From Gammaproteobacteria bacterium (lineage in GTDB: Bacteria; Pseudomonadota; Gammaproteobacteria; Xanthomonadales; Xanthomonadaceae): a DNA stretch of 7,134 nt. Below, one piece after another: positions 1-6,544 of the stretch. The translations under genes were made by a program, and so were the position numbers. The stretch is from assembly GCA_012510865.1 (NCBI GenBank), contig JAAZHF010000406.1, positions 1 to 7,134 on the forward strand, read 5' to 3'. Below the pieces are notes generated by a model. It was not told the DNA's origin and did no database searches. It saw only the letters and a program-made list of their open reading frames with translations. Numbering within the stretch: position 1 is the stretch's first letter; the number at the start of each line of letters is the position of its first letter.

Positions 1-63
1 CGCCAGCGCGTCGAACTCGACGGCGAGTGGCGTCCCGAACGCCGCGACCTGGTCCCCAGCGCG
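1..63 (+). repeat. Inverted duplicate, copy A (fragment of M14 peptidase gene)
   Basis: Bases 1-57 are identical to the reverse complement of 1162-1218. After one mismatch (A at 58) another five bases match, giving 62 of 63 with 1156-1218, and then similarity ends. The copy is in the sense orientation of the peptidase and in the same reading frame as the diguanylate cyclase that follows. It starts at base 1, so it may extend beyond the window. A 57-bp exact match between two unrelated genes is far beyond chance. Confidence 0.93.
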
Positions 64-819
64 GTGCTGCTGGCGATGGCCACCACCGACAAGATCGCGG
101 TCGGCGGCTGGCGCTTCGCCGGGCGGACGACGCCGGCGCTGCTGGCGGCCTGTGCCGCCGTGTCCGCGATCCTCGGCTTCCCGGTGCGGCCCGAGAGCAG
201 CATGACGGTGGTCCTGGCGACGCTGCCCTTCCTGTTCGGCTATCCGCTGGCCCTGGCGTCGATCACCTACACGCTGGGCCGCCGCTACGCGGCGAGGAAC
301 CGCCAGCTCGAGCGCATGAACCGGGTCGACGTCCTGACCGGGCTGCGCAACCGCCGCGGCTGGAACGAGGCCATGACCGCCGAGCTCGCGCGCCATGCGC
401 GCACGCGCCGGCCGTCGGTGCTGATGCTCGTGGACGTGGACAACTTCAAGTCGGTCAACGACAGCCACGGCCACGTCGCCGGCGACCGCGTCCTGCGTTG
501 CGTCGCCGACGTGCTCGCGTCGTGCACCCGCGACATCGACACGCCCGCGCGCTACGGCGGCGACGAGTTCGGCGTGCTGCTGGTCGAGACCAGCCTGCGC
601 GGCGCCTCGAGGGTGGCCGAGCGGATCCGGACCGCGTTCCTCGACGCCCGCCCGCCCGAGGCGGTCGCCGAGGACTGCACGCTGAGCATCGGCCTGGCCG
701 AGGTCGACCTGTCGGTGGTCACGTCGGACGAGTGGCTGCAGCGCGCCGACGCCGCGATGTACCGGGCCAAGGCGGGCGGCCGCAACAGGGTCGAGATCGA
801 GGCCGACGCGGCGGGCTGA
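1..819 (+). CDS. GGDEF diguanylate cyclase, membrane-anchored, 5'-truncated
   Basis: Makes the second messenger cyclic di-GMP from two GTP. The visible part has two hydrophobic stretches (about 133-186 and 202-285), probably the last helices of a longer membrane sensor, then a full GGDEF domain. The domain has a DVLTGLRNRRGW start, the metal-binding DVDNFKSVND segment (about 430-462), the GGDEF loop at 556-570, and a C-terminal AMYRAKAGGRN segment. An RxxD inhibitory site (RDID, 529-540) sits exactly five residues before GGDEF, so product inhibition is expected. The frame is open to base 1, but bases 1-57 are an inverted copy of the neighbouring M14 peptidase gene and probably are not native to this gene. 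The trustworthy part starts around 58-64; a GTG at 64 is only a possible internal start. The stop at 817-819 converges on the peptidase with a 9-bp gap. Enzyme class is well supported; the input signal is unknown. Confidence 0.9.
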   Translation, partial: RQRVELDGEWRPERRDLVPSAVLLAMATTDKIAVGGWRFAGRTTPALLAACAAVSAILGFPVRPESSMTVVLATLPFLFGYPLALASITYTLGRRYAARNRQLERMNRVDVLTGLRNRRGWNEAMTAELARHARTRRPSVLMLVDVDNFKSVNDSHGHVAGDRVLRCVADVLASCTRDIDTPARYGGDEFGVLLVETSLRGASRVAERIRTAFLDARPPEAVAEDCTLSIGLAEVDLSVVTSDEWLQRADAAMYRAKAGGRNRVEIEADAAG

Positions 820-828
820 TCCGGTCGC

Positions 829-2634
829 TCAGGGCGGCGTCGCGGCCGTGCGGAACACCGGGTAGAGGCCGAAGCGTTCATCCCAGCTCGAGTGGCGGCG
901 GTAGAACCAGTCCAGGCGCGCCCGCGGGCTGGCCGCGAACTCCGGGTCCTGCGCGAGGCGCGCCTCGAACTCCCGGCGCACGCCGGCGTCGCGCAGCATG
1001 TCGCGGGCGACCTCCTCGGCGACGTAGGCCTCCATGTATTCCTTGCGTTCGAAGGCGTTGTTGAACTCGCCCCAGGCGGCCATCGAGTCCGGGGCCTGCG
1101 GCTCGAGGATGGCCATGGCCAGGCGCGCCCGCGGCTGGGCGATCGGGACGAACAGCGCGCCGGGGACCAGGTCGCGGCGTTCGGGACGCCACTCGCCGTC
1201 GAGTTCGACGCGCTGGCGGCCTTCCGACGGGGCCGCCGCGAAGCGCGTCGCCTCGGCGCGGAAGACCTCAAGCGCCGCATCGTCCATCGCTGCGCCGACG
1301 CGCCGGTAGCGCACGCCGTGGACGTCGAGCCAGCGCGCGACCTGGTCCGCGTGGCTCGCGGGGACGAGGTAGCCCGCGCCCGGCGCGGTGGCGGAACGCC
1401 GGGGCACGATCTCGTCGCGCAGCGGCATCTTCCACAGCTGCGGGGTGGTCTCGTCATAGCGGGTGGCCAGGTCGCCGGACACCGGCGACGGGGTCCGGGT
1501 CCAGGCGTAGCCGCGGAAGTCGACGTCGCGAACGCGGTCGGTCGCCATGTAGTCGAGCGCGACCGTGGATCCCGCCAGGGCGGCCGAGCGCGCGTCCGCG
1601 TCCGCGGCCAGTCGCAGCCAGTCGCGGCCGTGCGTGGCCACCTGCTCCAGCATCCCCACCACCAGGTTGCGGGTGATGCGGACGCGCACCGGGTACTCCT
1701 TCCAGGAGTGCGTCTCGACCAGCAGGCCGAAGCGGTTGCGCAGGGTGAAGTAGCCGTGCGAGAAGCGCGGCGGCGCGGCGCCGTCGACGATGCCCGACGA
1801 GGGATCGTCGTGGCTCTCGAAGGAGGGATAGAAGGGCAGCGGCAGCGAACCCTGCGCGGCCAGGCCGGCGAGCAGCGCGTCCCGCAGCGCCGCCCCGGCC
1901 GTGCGCAGCGCCGGATCGCCCGAATGCAGCGGCTCGACCTGCACCGAGATGTCGTGCTCGAACCTGGCTCCGTTGGTGGCGTGCAGGTCGACGTAGGCGA
2001 TCGGGTCCCAGGCATCGACCAGGGCCAGCAGCGCGCGCATCTCCGGCGCGTCGGCCTTCAGGTAGTCGCGGTTGAGGGTGTAGTTCTGCGCCGTGGTGCG
2101 CCAGCCCATTTCCTCGGGCCCGCGCTGGTTGGGCCGGTTCCATGGCCCGAAGCGCTCGTGGCCGTCGACGTTGAACACCGGGACGAAGACCAGCACCAGC
2201 CGCTCGAGCGCGCCGCCCGCCGCTTCGCCCGCGAGCGCCTGGCGCAGCGCGAGGAAGCCGGCGTCCTTGCCGTCGACCTCGCCGGCATGGATGCCGCCCT
2301 GGACCAGGAGCACCGGGATGCCCGCGGCGCGCGCGGCTTCCGGGGTGAGCGCGCCGCTGAGGCTCGCCACCAGCGCCTTCATCGGCCGGCCCTCGGGCGT
2401 GGTCCCGAAGTCGATGCAGCGGACCGCGTCCGGATGCCGGTCCGCGAACCCGGCGCACAGGGAAACGACCTCGTCGTAGCGGCCGGTGCGCACGAAGCCC
2501 GAGCGTTCGGCGATCGTCACCAGCGGACTCCCGTCCGGCGGGCCGGCGGCGGGGGTGGCGCCGGCGGCGCCGGCGGCCGCGGGGAGGAGGGGCAAGCAGG
2601 CGAGCAGCAGGAGGGCAGGGCGGATCCGGGGCAT
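829..2634 (-). CDS. Exported M14-family zinc metallopeptidase
   Basis: A 601-aa zinc carboxypeptidase-fold enzyme expected to trim peptides in the periplasm or outside the cell. Residues 1-25 look like a signal peptide: MPRIR followed by a Leu/Ala-rich core ending in an AAAGAAGA-like cleavage region. The zinc-binding HxxE is in GGIHAGE (His116, Glu119). NRD at 188-190 follows, with the third ligand likely His218 in DLHATNG and the probable catalytic Glu307 in LLVETHS. After the catalytic domain there is a long C-terminal part ending in an RLDWFYRRHSSWDERF-type segment. I chose the ATG at 2634 because it puts the signal sequence at the very N terminus; ATGs at 2670 and 2667 or a TTG at 2694 would add a Pro/Arg-rich lead. 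No start has a strong Shine-Dalgarno. It diverges from a peptide transporter and converges on the diguanylate cyclase. Family is clear; exact cleavage specificity cannot be read. Confidence 0.9.
   Translation of the reverse strand: MPRIRPALLLLACLPLLPAAAGAAGATPAAGPPDGSPLVTIAERSGFVRTGRYDEVVSLCAGFADRHPDAVRCIDFGTTPEGRPMKALVASLSGALTPEAARAAGIPVLLVQGGIHAGEVDGKDAGFLALRQALAGEAAGGALERLVLVFVPVFNVDGHERFGPWNRPNQRGPEEMGWRTTAQNYTLNRDYLKADAPEMRALLALVDAWDPIAYVDLHATNGARFEHDISVQVEPLHSGDPALRTAGAALRDALLAGLAAQGSLPLPFYPSFESHDDPSSGIVDGAAPPRFSHGYFTLRNRFGLLVETHSWKEYPVRVRITRNLVVGMLEQVATHGRDWLRLAADADARSAALAGSTVALDYMATDRVRDVDFRGYAWTRTPSPVSGDLATRYDETTPQLWKMPLRDEIVPRRSATAPGAGYLVPASHADQVARWLDVHGVRYRRVGAAMDDAALEVFRAEATRFAAAPSEGRQRVELDGEWRPERRDLVPGALFVPIAQPRARLAMAILEPQAPDSMAAWGEFNNAFERKEYMEAYVAEEVARDMLRDAGVRREFEARLAQDPEFAASPRARLDWFYRRHSSWDERFGLYPVFRTAATPP
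1156..1218 (-). repeat. Inverted duplicate, copy B (inside M14 peptidase gene)
   Basis: This is the partner of bases 1-63 in inverted orientation. It encodes about residues 473-493 of the peptidase (counting from the ATG at 2634) and is fully in frame there, so this is the parental copy and the one at the window edge is derived. The GCGCG at 59-63 (its complement at 1156-1160) is a microhomology at the breakpoint. Confidence 0.93.
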
Positions 2635-2752
2635 GGGCGGTGGCGCGGGCGGGCGACGGGCCGCCATCATGCCCGCACGCGGGCCCCGCGCCAAAGCGCG
2701 GCGGCCGGGGATGCGCTAGCCTTCACCGCTTCGACCGCCAGACGCACTCCGG
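2635..2752. promoter_or_regulatory. Divergent promoter region between M14 peptidase and POT transporter
   Basis: This 118-bp spacer must carry the promoters for both divergent genes, unless the peptidase starts further upstream than called. The palindrome GCTAGC (2715-2720) lies in it. On the + strand TAGCCT (2717-2722) is a plausible weak -10, about 30 nt before the transporter ATG. On the - strand the same palindrome gives TAGCGC. I see no good -35 on either strand. A shared site would allow joint control, but that is inference. Confidence 0.35.
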
Positions 2753-4393
2753 ATGAGCACAGCCAACGTTGCCCAGGGCGCCGGCCGCATGCCGCGCCAG
2801 ATCCCCTACATCATCGGCAACGAGGCCTGCGAGCGCTTCAGTTTCTACGGCATGAGGAACATCCTCATCCCGTTCCTGATCAGCTCGGTGCTGCTGGCCT
2901 ACCTTCCCGACGGCCCTGAGCGCGAGGGCGCGGCGAAGGACATCTTCCACACCTTCGTCATCGGCGTGTACTTCTTCCCGCTGCTCGGCGGCTGGCTGTC
3001 GGACCGGTTCTTCGGCAAGTACAACACCGTCCTCTGGTTCTCGCTCGTCTACTGCGCCGGCCACGCCTGCCTGGCCATGTTCGAGGACAGCCGGACCGGC
3101 TTCTACACCGGCCTGTTCCTGATCGCGCTGGGTTCGGGAGGCATCAAGCCGCTGGTGGTGAGCTTCTGCGGCGACCAGTTCGACCAGAGCAACAAGGACA
3201 AGGCGAAGCTCGTCTTCGACGCCTTCTACTGGATCATCAACTTCGGCTCGTTCTTCGCGTCGCTGCTGGCGCCGCTGCTGCTGCGCAACTACGGTCCGTC
3301 CGTGGCCTTCGGCGTGCCGGGCGTGCTGATGTTCATCGCCACCTTCGTGTTCTGGCTCGGGCGCAGGAAGTACGTCAACGTGCCGCCCTCGGGGGCGGAC
3401 CCGGACTCCTTCCTCAGCGTGGTGCGCACCGCGCTGCGCGAGCGCCGCGAGGGGCAGGGCAACCTCGGCAGCCTGGTGGCCAACGCCGGGATCGCGCTGG
3501 CGGTGCTGATGCTTGCTTCGTGGGCGCTGGCCGCCGTCGGCGTGCCGCTGCCCTGGCCGGACGCCTTCGGCTTCGTGATCACGGCCTGCCTGGCGCTGGG
3601 GGTGCTGATCGCGGCGGGCGGCTGGGGCGCCTCGCTGCAGCTCGAACGCGCCCGCGGGCGCCACCCCGATGCCGCCGTGGACGGGGTGCGCGCAGTGCTG
3701 CGGATCCTGATCGTGTTCGCGCTGGTGACGCCGTTCTGGTCGCTGTTCGACCAGAAGGCGTCGACCTGGATCATCCAGGGCAACGCCATGCTGATCCCGC
3801 ACGACCAGTGGTGGTGGCCGAGCTGGCTGGTCAAGGAGCCGGCGCAGATGCAGGCGCTGAACCCGCTCCTGGTGATGCTGCTGATCCCGTTCAACAACCT
3901 GGTGCTCTATCCGGCGCTGCGGCGCATGGGCTTCCAGGTCACCGCCCTGCGGCGCATGGGCTGGGGCATCGCGTTCTCGGGCGTGGCCTGGATCGCGGCC
4001 GGCGTGCTGCAGCTGTGGATCGACGGCGGCAGCGAGGTCTCGCTGGCCTGGCAGGGCCTGCCCTACCTGCTGCTGACCTTCGGCGAGGTGCTGGTCTCGG
4101 CCACCGCGCTGGAGTTCGCCTACAGCCAGGCGCCGCACGCGATGAAGGGCGTGATCATGGCCTTCTGGTACCTCACCAGCACCTTCGGCAGCCTCTGGGT
4201 GCTGCTGACCAACGCCGGCGTGCGCAACGACGCGGTCACCGCGGCCATCGCCAGCAGCGGACTGAGCGAGAACGCATTCCTGATGTTCTTCTTCGCGGCC
4301 TTCGCCTTCGTCGCGGCGGCGGCGTTCGCGGCCTATGCGCGCCGCTACCCGATGCAGGACAACTACCGCGCCGCGAGCGGGGCAGGGGCATGA
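2753..4393 (+). CDS. POT/PTR2-family proton-coupled oligopeptide transporter
   Basis: A 546-aa inner-membrane major-facilitator protein that imports di- and tripeptides with protons. The N-terminal ExxER motif of the family is intact in NEACERFSFYGMR (Glu24, Glu27, Arg28), where it couples proton and peptide binding. GGWLSDRFFGKY (79-90) is the loop after helix 2. GSGGIKPLVVSFCGDQF (127-143) and FYWIINFGS (158-166) are PTR2 signatures, and PFWSLFDQKASTW (327-339) is the conserved segment of the second half. EFAYSQAPHAMKG near the C terminus is also typical. At 546 aa it is somewhat longer than the E. coli Dtp proteins. The ATG at 2753 has only a weak ribosome site. Its stop overlaps the rhomboid start by ATGA, so the two are almost certainly co-transcribed. 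The divergent exported peptidase could supply its substrates. Confidence 0.95.
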   Translation: MSTANVAQGAGRMPRQIPYIIGNEACERFSFYGMRNILIPFLISSVLLAYLPDGPEREGAAKDIFHTFVIGVYFFPLLGGWLSDRFFGKYNTVLWFSLVYCAGHACLAMFEDSRTGFYTGLFLIALGSGGIKPLVVSFCGDQFDQSNKDKAKLVFDAFYWIINFGSFFASLLAPLLLRNYGPSVAFGVPGVLMFIATFVFWLGRRKYVNVPPSGADPDSFLSVVRTALRERREGQGNLGSLVANAGIALAVLMLASWALAAVGVPLPWPDAFGFVITACLALGVLIAAGGWGASLQLERARGRHPDAAVDGVRAVLRILIVFALVTPFWSLFDQKASTWIIQGNAMLIPHDQWWWPSWLVKEPAQMQALNPLLVMLLIPFNNLVLYPALRRMGFQVTALRRMGWGIAFSGVAWIAAGVLQLWIDGGSEVSLAWQGLPYLLLTFGEVLVSATALEFAYSQAPHAMKGVIMAFWYLTSTFGSLWVLLTNAGVRNDAVTAAIASSGLSENAFLMFFFAAFAFVAAAAFAAYARRYPMQDNYRAASGAGA

Positions 4394-5004
4394 ACGGCGG
4401 CCCCGTCACCCTGGTGATCCTCGCGGTCACCGTGCTGGTGTCCTGGCAGGCCTTCGGCAACCGGCGCCTGATCGAACGGCTGCTGCTGTGGCCGCCCGCG
4501 ATCGACCGCCAGCGCCAGTATGACCGCCTGGTCACGCATGGCTTCGTGCACGCCGATTGGCAGCACCTGCTGTTCAACATGGTCACGCTGTACTTCTTCG
4601 GGCGCCACGTCGAGCGCATGTTCGCGCCGTACATCGGCCCGCTGGGCTTCGCGCTGTTCTACCTGTCCGCGATCGTGGTCGCGATCCTGCCCACCTGGCT
4701 GCGCCACCGCCACGATCCGTCCTATCGCAGCCTGGGAGCCTCGGGCGCGGTGTCCGCGGTGCTGTTCGCCTTCATCCTGGTGCAGCCCTGGGCGCTGATC
4801 TTCGTGTTCTTCATCCCGGTCCCGGCGATCGTCTACGCCGTGTTCTACGTCGGCTATTCGATCTGGATGGACTGGAGGGGCGGCGACAACGTCAACCACA
4901 GCGCCCACCTGTGGGGCGCGGGCTATGGCGTGCTGTTCACGGTGATGATGGAGCCGCGCGTGGTCCAGGCCTTCGTCGCGCGGCTGCTGTCGCCGATGGC
5001 CTGA
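4390..5004 (+). CDS. Rhomboid-family intramembrane serine protease
   Basis: A 204-aa polytopic membrane protein, about the size of a minimal six-helix rhomboid core. These enzymes cut other membrane proteins inside the bilayer. The catalytic dyad is visible: Ser118 in SLGASGAV (the GxSG motif) and His173 in NHSAHLWGAGYG. HADWQHLLFNM (54-64) gives the His and Asn that usually form the oxyanion site (His59, Asn64). Hydrophobic segments lie near 5-22, 60-78, 83-102, 115-135, 136-158 and 174-187. The start ATG is at 4390-4392, overlapping the transporter TGA at 4391-4393. With GGGG-type purines just upstream (GGGGCATG), translation is probably coupled. The stop is one base from the convergent small gene. 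Substrate unknown; the transporter is a neighbour, not a demonstrated target. Confidence 0.93.
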   Translation: MNGGPVTLVILAVTVLVSWQAFGNRRLIERLLLWPPAIDRQRQYDRLVTHGFVHADWQHLLFNMVTLYFFGRHVERMFAPYIGPLGFALFYLSAIVVAILPTWLRHRHDPSYRSLGASGAVSAVLFAFILVQPWALIFVFFIPVPAIVYAVFYVGYSIWMDWRGGDNVNHSAHLWGAGYGVLFTVMMEPRVVQAFVARLLSPMA

Positions 5005-5005
5005 G

Positions 5006-5191
5006 TCAGGAGATGGACTCGCCGCCGCAGCCCAGTCCGTCGCGGTCGCAGTCGTAGGTCTGGAGCAGGCGGGAGTACACCAGCGAGTCCAGCTGGTTGA
5101 ACTCGACGTTGTCGACCTCGCCGGAGCGGACCAGGTCGTAGAGGCGGGTGACGGCTTCCTGTGCGGCGCGGTGGTCGGCGGTTGCGGCCAT
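5006..5191 (-). CDS. Small hypothetical protein with DxDxDGxxC motif
   Basis: A 61-aa acidic protein that I do not recognise. The start is supported by GGAGAA about 8 nt before the ATG at 5191; a longer frame to 5230 lacks this support. Residues 7-45 look alpha-helical (AAQEAVTRLYDLVRSGEV, then FNQLDSLVYSRLLQTY). The C terminus carries YDCDRDGLGCGG, fitting DxDxDGxxC (Asp47, Asp49, Asp51, Gly52, Cys55). That resembles the calcium loop of the excalibur domain (DxDxDGxxCE), though the Glu after the Cys is a Gly here. There is no signal peptide or membrane segment, so it is probably cytoplasmic, which is unlike typical excalibur proteins. It has two cysteines (48, 55), which could form a disulfide or bind metal. 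It converges on the rhomboid gene with a 1-bp gap and diverges from the H1-like gene. Confidence 0.7.
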   Translation of the reverse strand: MAATADHRAAQEAVTRLYDLVRSGEVDNVEFNQLDSLVYSRLLQTYDCDRDGLGCGGESIS

Positions 5192-5398
5192 GTCGGTTCT
5201 CCGGTGGGTGGGATGCCTGCCCCTGTTCATGCATCAAGCGTGCCAATCGCCGGCCCGGCCCCGCAGGCCGTACGCGGGGTGACGCGGAGGGTCAGTCCCG
5301 GGCCCCGCCCGGCCGGCCCTGACGCGGTCCGGCCGATCACCGCGCGTGAATCCCGGCCGTGCTACCCATGGGCCCATCCCCCACAAGGAGCCCACGCC
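5192..5398. promoter_or_regulatory. Divergent spacer upstream of small protein and H1-like gene
   Basis: This 207-bp region lies between two divergent starts and must hold promoters for both. GCTACCCAT (5361-5369) is a possible -10 for the rightward gene, about 30 nt before its ATG, with no clear -35. TGACGCGG occurs twice, at 5280-5287 and 5320-5327, exactly 40 bp apart, and could be part of a binding site. I see no RNA gene here, and no reading frame I believe. Confidence 0.3.
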
Positions 5399-6187
5399 AT
5401 GGCATTCACCCGCGCCCAGGCCACCTCGCTTCTGAACAAGGCCGAGATGCGGCTGTACGACGAGAGCCGCGCCAATGCCCTCCGGGGCCTGGACGCCGGC
5501 GCGCTGGCCACGCGGATCGAGCGCAGCCGCGCGGCCCGCGACCGTGCACGCGACCTGTTGAAGCGCCAGCGCCTGGCGGCCCGCAAGCGCGGCGAAGGCA
5601 GGGATCAGGGCATCGCCGCGCGCACCGGGCGCAAGGAGGCGCTCCTTGCCGACATCCTGGACCGCTTCACGAAGGCCCGGAAGGCGGCCGGAAGCGCGTC
5701 CCGGGTGAAGAAGGCGGCCGCCGTCGCCCCGGCGAAGAAGGCCCCGGCGAAGGCCACCGCGAAGAAGGCGACCGCCAAGAAGGCGACGACGAAGAAGGCG
5801 ACCGCGAAGAAGGCGACCGCCAAGAAGGCGACCGCCAGGAAGTCGACCGCCGCGAGGAAGGCGGGCGGCGCGCGCGTCGCCACGGCATCGGTCCGCCTGC
5901 CCGAAGGGGCCACCCGGCCGCGCCGCGTGTCCCCGACGCAGGCCTTGCAGAACACCCGGGAGCTGCTCGCCGCCAAGCAGGAGCGCGACCGCACGCCGCA
6001 GGCCTGGCAGTCGCTGGACCCGGCCGCGCCCCACGTCCCGCAGGCGGGCTACCAGTCACCGGATGCGGCCGCGAAGGCCCAGGACCTGCACGCGGCGGAG
6101 TCACGGATGGCGTCGATCCATGGCAGCATGGCCAGGCGCGACCGCCGCAAGCAGGGCCAGCGCGACCACCGGGGCGACGAGGACTGA
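5399..6187 (+). CDS. Lys/Ala-rich histone H1-like protein with KKAT repeats
   Basis: A 262-aa strongly basic protein. The ATG at 5399 has a near-ideal AAGGAG at 5385-5390. Residues 1-95 form a charged, probably helical domain that I cannot name (MAFTRAQATSLLNKAEMRLYD at the start, ERSRAARDRARDLLKRQRL in the middle, LLADILDRF at the end). Residues 104-155 are a low-complexity Lys/Ala/Thr tail with repeated AKKAT units, as in histone-H1-like and AlgP/PhaF-type bacterial tails that bind DNA without sequence preference. Residues 156-262 are a second, Arg/Gln/Pro-rich part. It has no signal peptide or membrane segment. A nucleoid-associated or DNA-condensing role is inferred from composition only. 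Unlike a pure H1-like protein, the basic tail sits between two non-repetitive parts. It is followed after 15 bp by a GNAT gene, so the two are likely one operon. Confidence 0.8.
   Translation: MAFTRAQATSLLNKAEMRLYDESRANALRGLDAGALATRIERSRAARDRARDLLKRQRLAARKRGEGRDQGIAARTGRKEALLADILDRFTKARKAAGSASRVKKAAAVAPAKKAPAKATAKKATAKKATTKKATAKKATAKKATARKSTAARKAGGARVATASVRLPEGATRPRRVSPTQALQNTRELLAAKQERDRTPQAWQSLDPAAPHVPQAGYQSPDAAAKAQDLHAAESRMASIHGSMARRDRRKQGQRDHRGDED
5756..5845 (+). repeat. Six tandem 15-bp repeats encoding KKAT pentapeptides
   Basis: The unit is close to ACCGCSAAGAAGGCG, repeated six times in register (5756, 5771, 5786, 5801, 5816, 5831), with the third (ACGACG start) and sixth (CAGGAAGTCG) diverged. 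Each unit encodes T-A-K-K-A or a variant (TTKKA, TARKS). The repeats are in frame and a likely site of copy-number change by slippage, which would lengthen or shorten the basic tail without breaking the gene. Confidence 0.85.
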
Positions 6188-6202
6188 GAGGAGCGAGGGG
6201 CC

Positions 6203-6481
6203 ATGGACGCGATCGACATCATCCACCACGGGATCCCGGGCCGCTTCGTGGTCGCGGTCGATGGCCACACGGCCAACCTCGACTACGAGCTGGCTGACGG
6301 GGTCATGCATATCACCCACACCCGCGTGCCGGAGGCCATCGGCGGCCGCGGCATCGCCGGCAAGCTGGTCGAGGCCGCGTTCCACCATGCGCGCGCCGAG
6401 GGCTGGAAGGTCCGGCCGCTGTGCGAATACGCGGCGGCCTGGGTGGGCCGCCATCCGGAGTACTCGGACCTGGTGGCCTGA
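6203..6481 (+). CDS. Small GNAT-family N-acetyltransferase (YjdJ-like)
   Basis: A 92-aa protein of the short GNAT type (Acetyltransf_CG, YjdJ family). Family features are LDYELADGVMHITHTRVP (26-43), the acetyl-CoA pyrophosphate loop IGGRGIAGKLVEAAF (46-60), ARAEGWKVRPLCEYAAAW (63-80) with the conserved Cys74, and the terminal HPEYSDLV (84-91). It is near full length for this minimal family. The purine-rich stretch GAGGAGCGAGGGG (6188-6200) precedes the ATG. It begins 15 bp after the H1-like gene, so co-transcription is likely. The substrate of this family is largely unknown; a lysine-rich partner encoded next door is suggestive but unproven. A G/C hairpin at 6483-6496 follows the stop, without a T tract. 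Confidence 0.9.
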   Translation: MDAIDIIHHGIPGRFVVAVDGHTANLDYELADGVMHITHTRVPEAIGGRGIAGKLVEAAFHHARAEGWKVRPLCEYAAAWVGRHPEYSDLVA

Positions 6482-6544
6482 GGCGCGGGACCGCGCGCTG
6501 CGCCCCCCGGGCGGTCGCAGGCCACCGACGGGCGGCGGGCGCCG

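Noticed and set aside
2635..2694. A TTG start at 2694 or ATG at 2670 for the peptidase
   Set aside because: These would place up to 20 Pro/Arg-rich residues before the signal peptide and have no better ribosome site. The ATG at 2670 remains possible.
892..2919. A 675-codon open frame on the + strand across the peptidase gene
   Set aside because: It is antisense to a complete M14 peptidase with signal peptide and zinc site; its translation is Arg/Gly/Ala-rich and motif-free, the usual shadow in GC-rich DNA.
2723..4138. A 471-codon open frame on the - strand across the transporter
   Set aside because: The translation is His/Gln/Arg-rich without motifs and lies opposite a fully conserved POT transporter.
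3520..4389. A long upstream extension of the rhomboid frame
   Set aside because: It overlaps the transporter in another frame and is Arg/Gly-rich; the rhomboid homology begins right at the ATG at 4390.
5280..5327. Two TGACGCGG copies 40 bp apart as a defined operator
   Set aside because: An 8-bp match in very GC-rich DNA is weak evidence; noted only in the spacer description.
5171..5398. An N-terminal extension of the H1-like gene from a GTG at 5171
   Set aside because: It overlaps the divergent small gene and the promoter region, and a near-perfect AAGGAG precedes the ATG at 5399.
5756..5845. CRISPR-like array
   Set aside because: The units are contiguous 15-bp coding repeats with no spacers, in frame inside a gene.
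6483..6496. Terminator after the GNAT gene
   Set aside because: It is a short G/C hairpin with a tight loop and no T tract; readthrough or Rho-dependent ending is equally possible.
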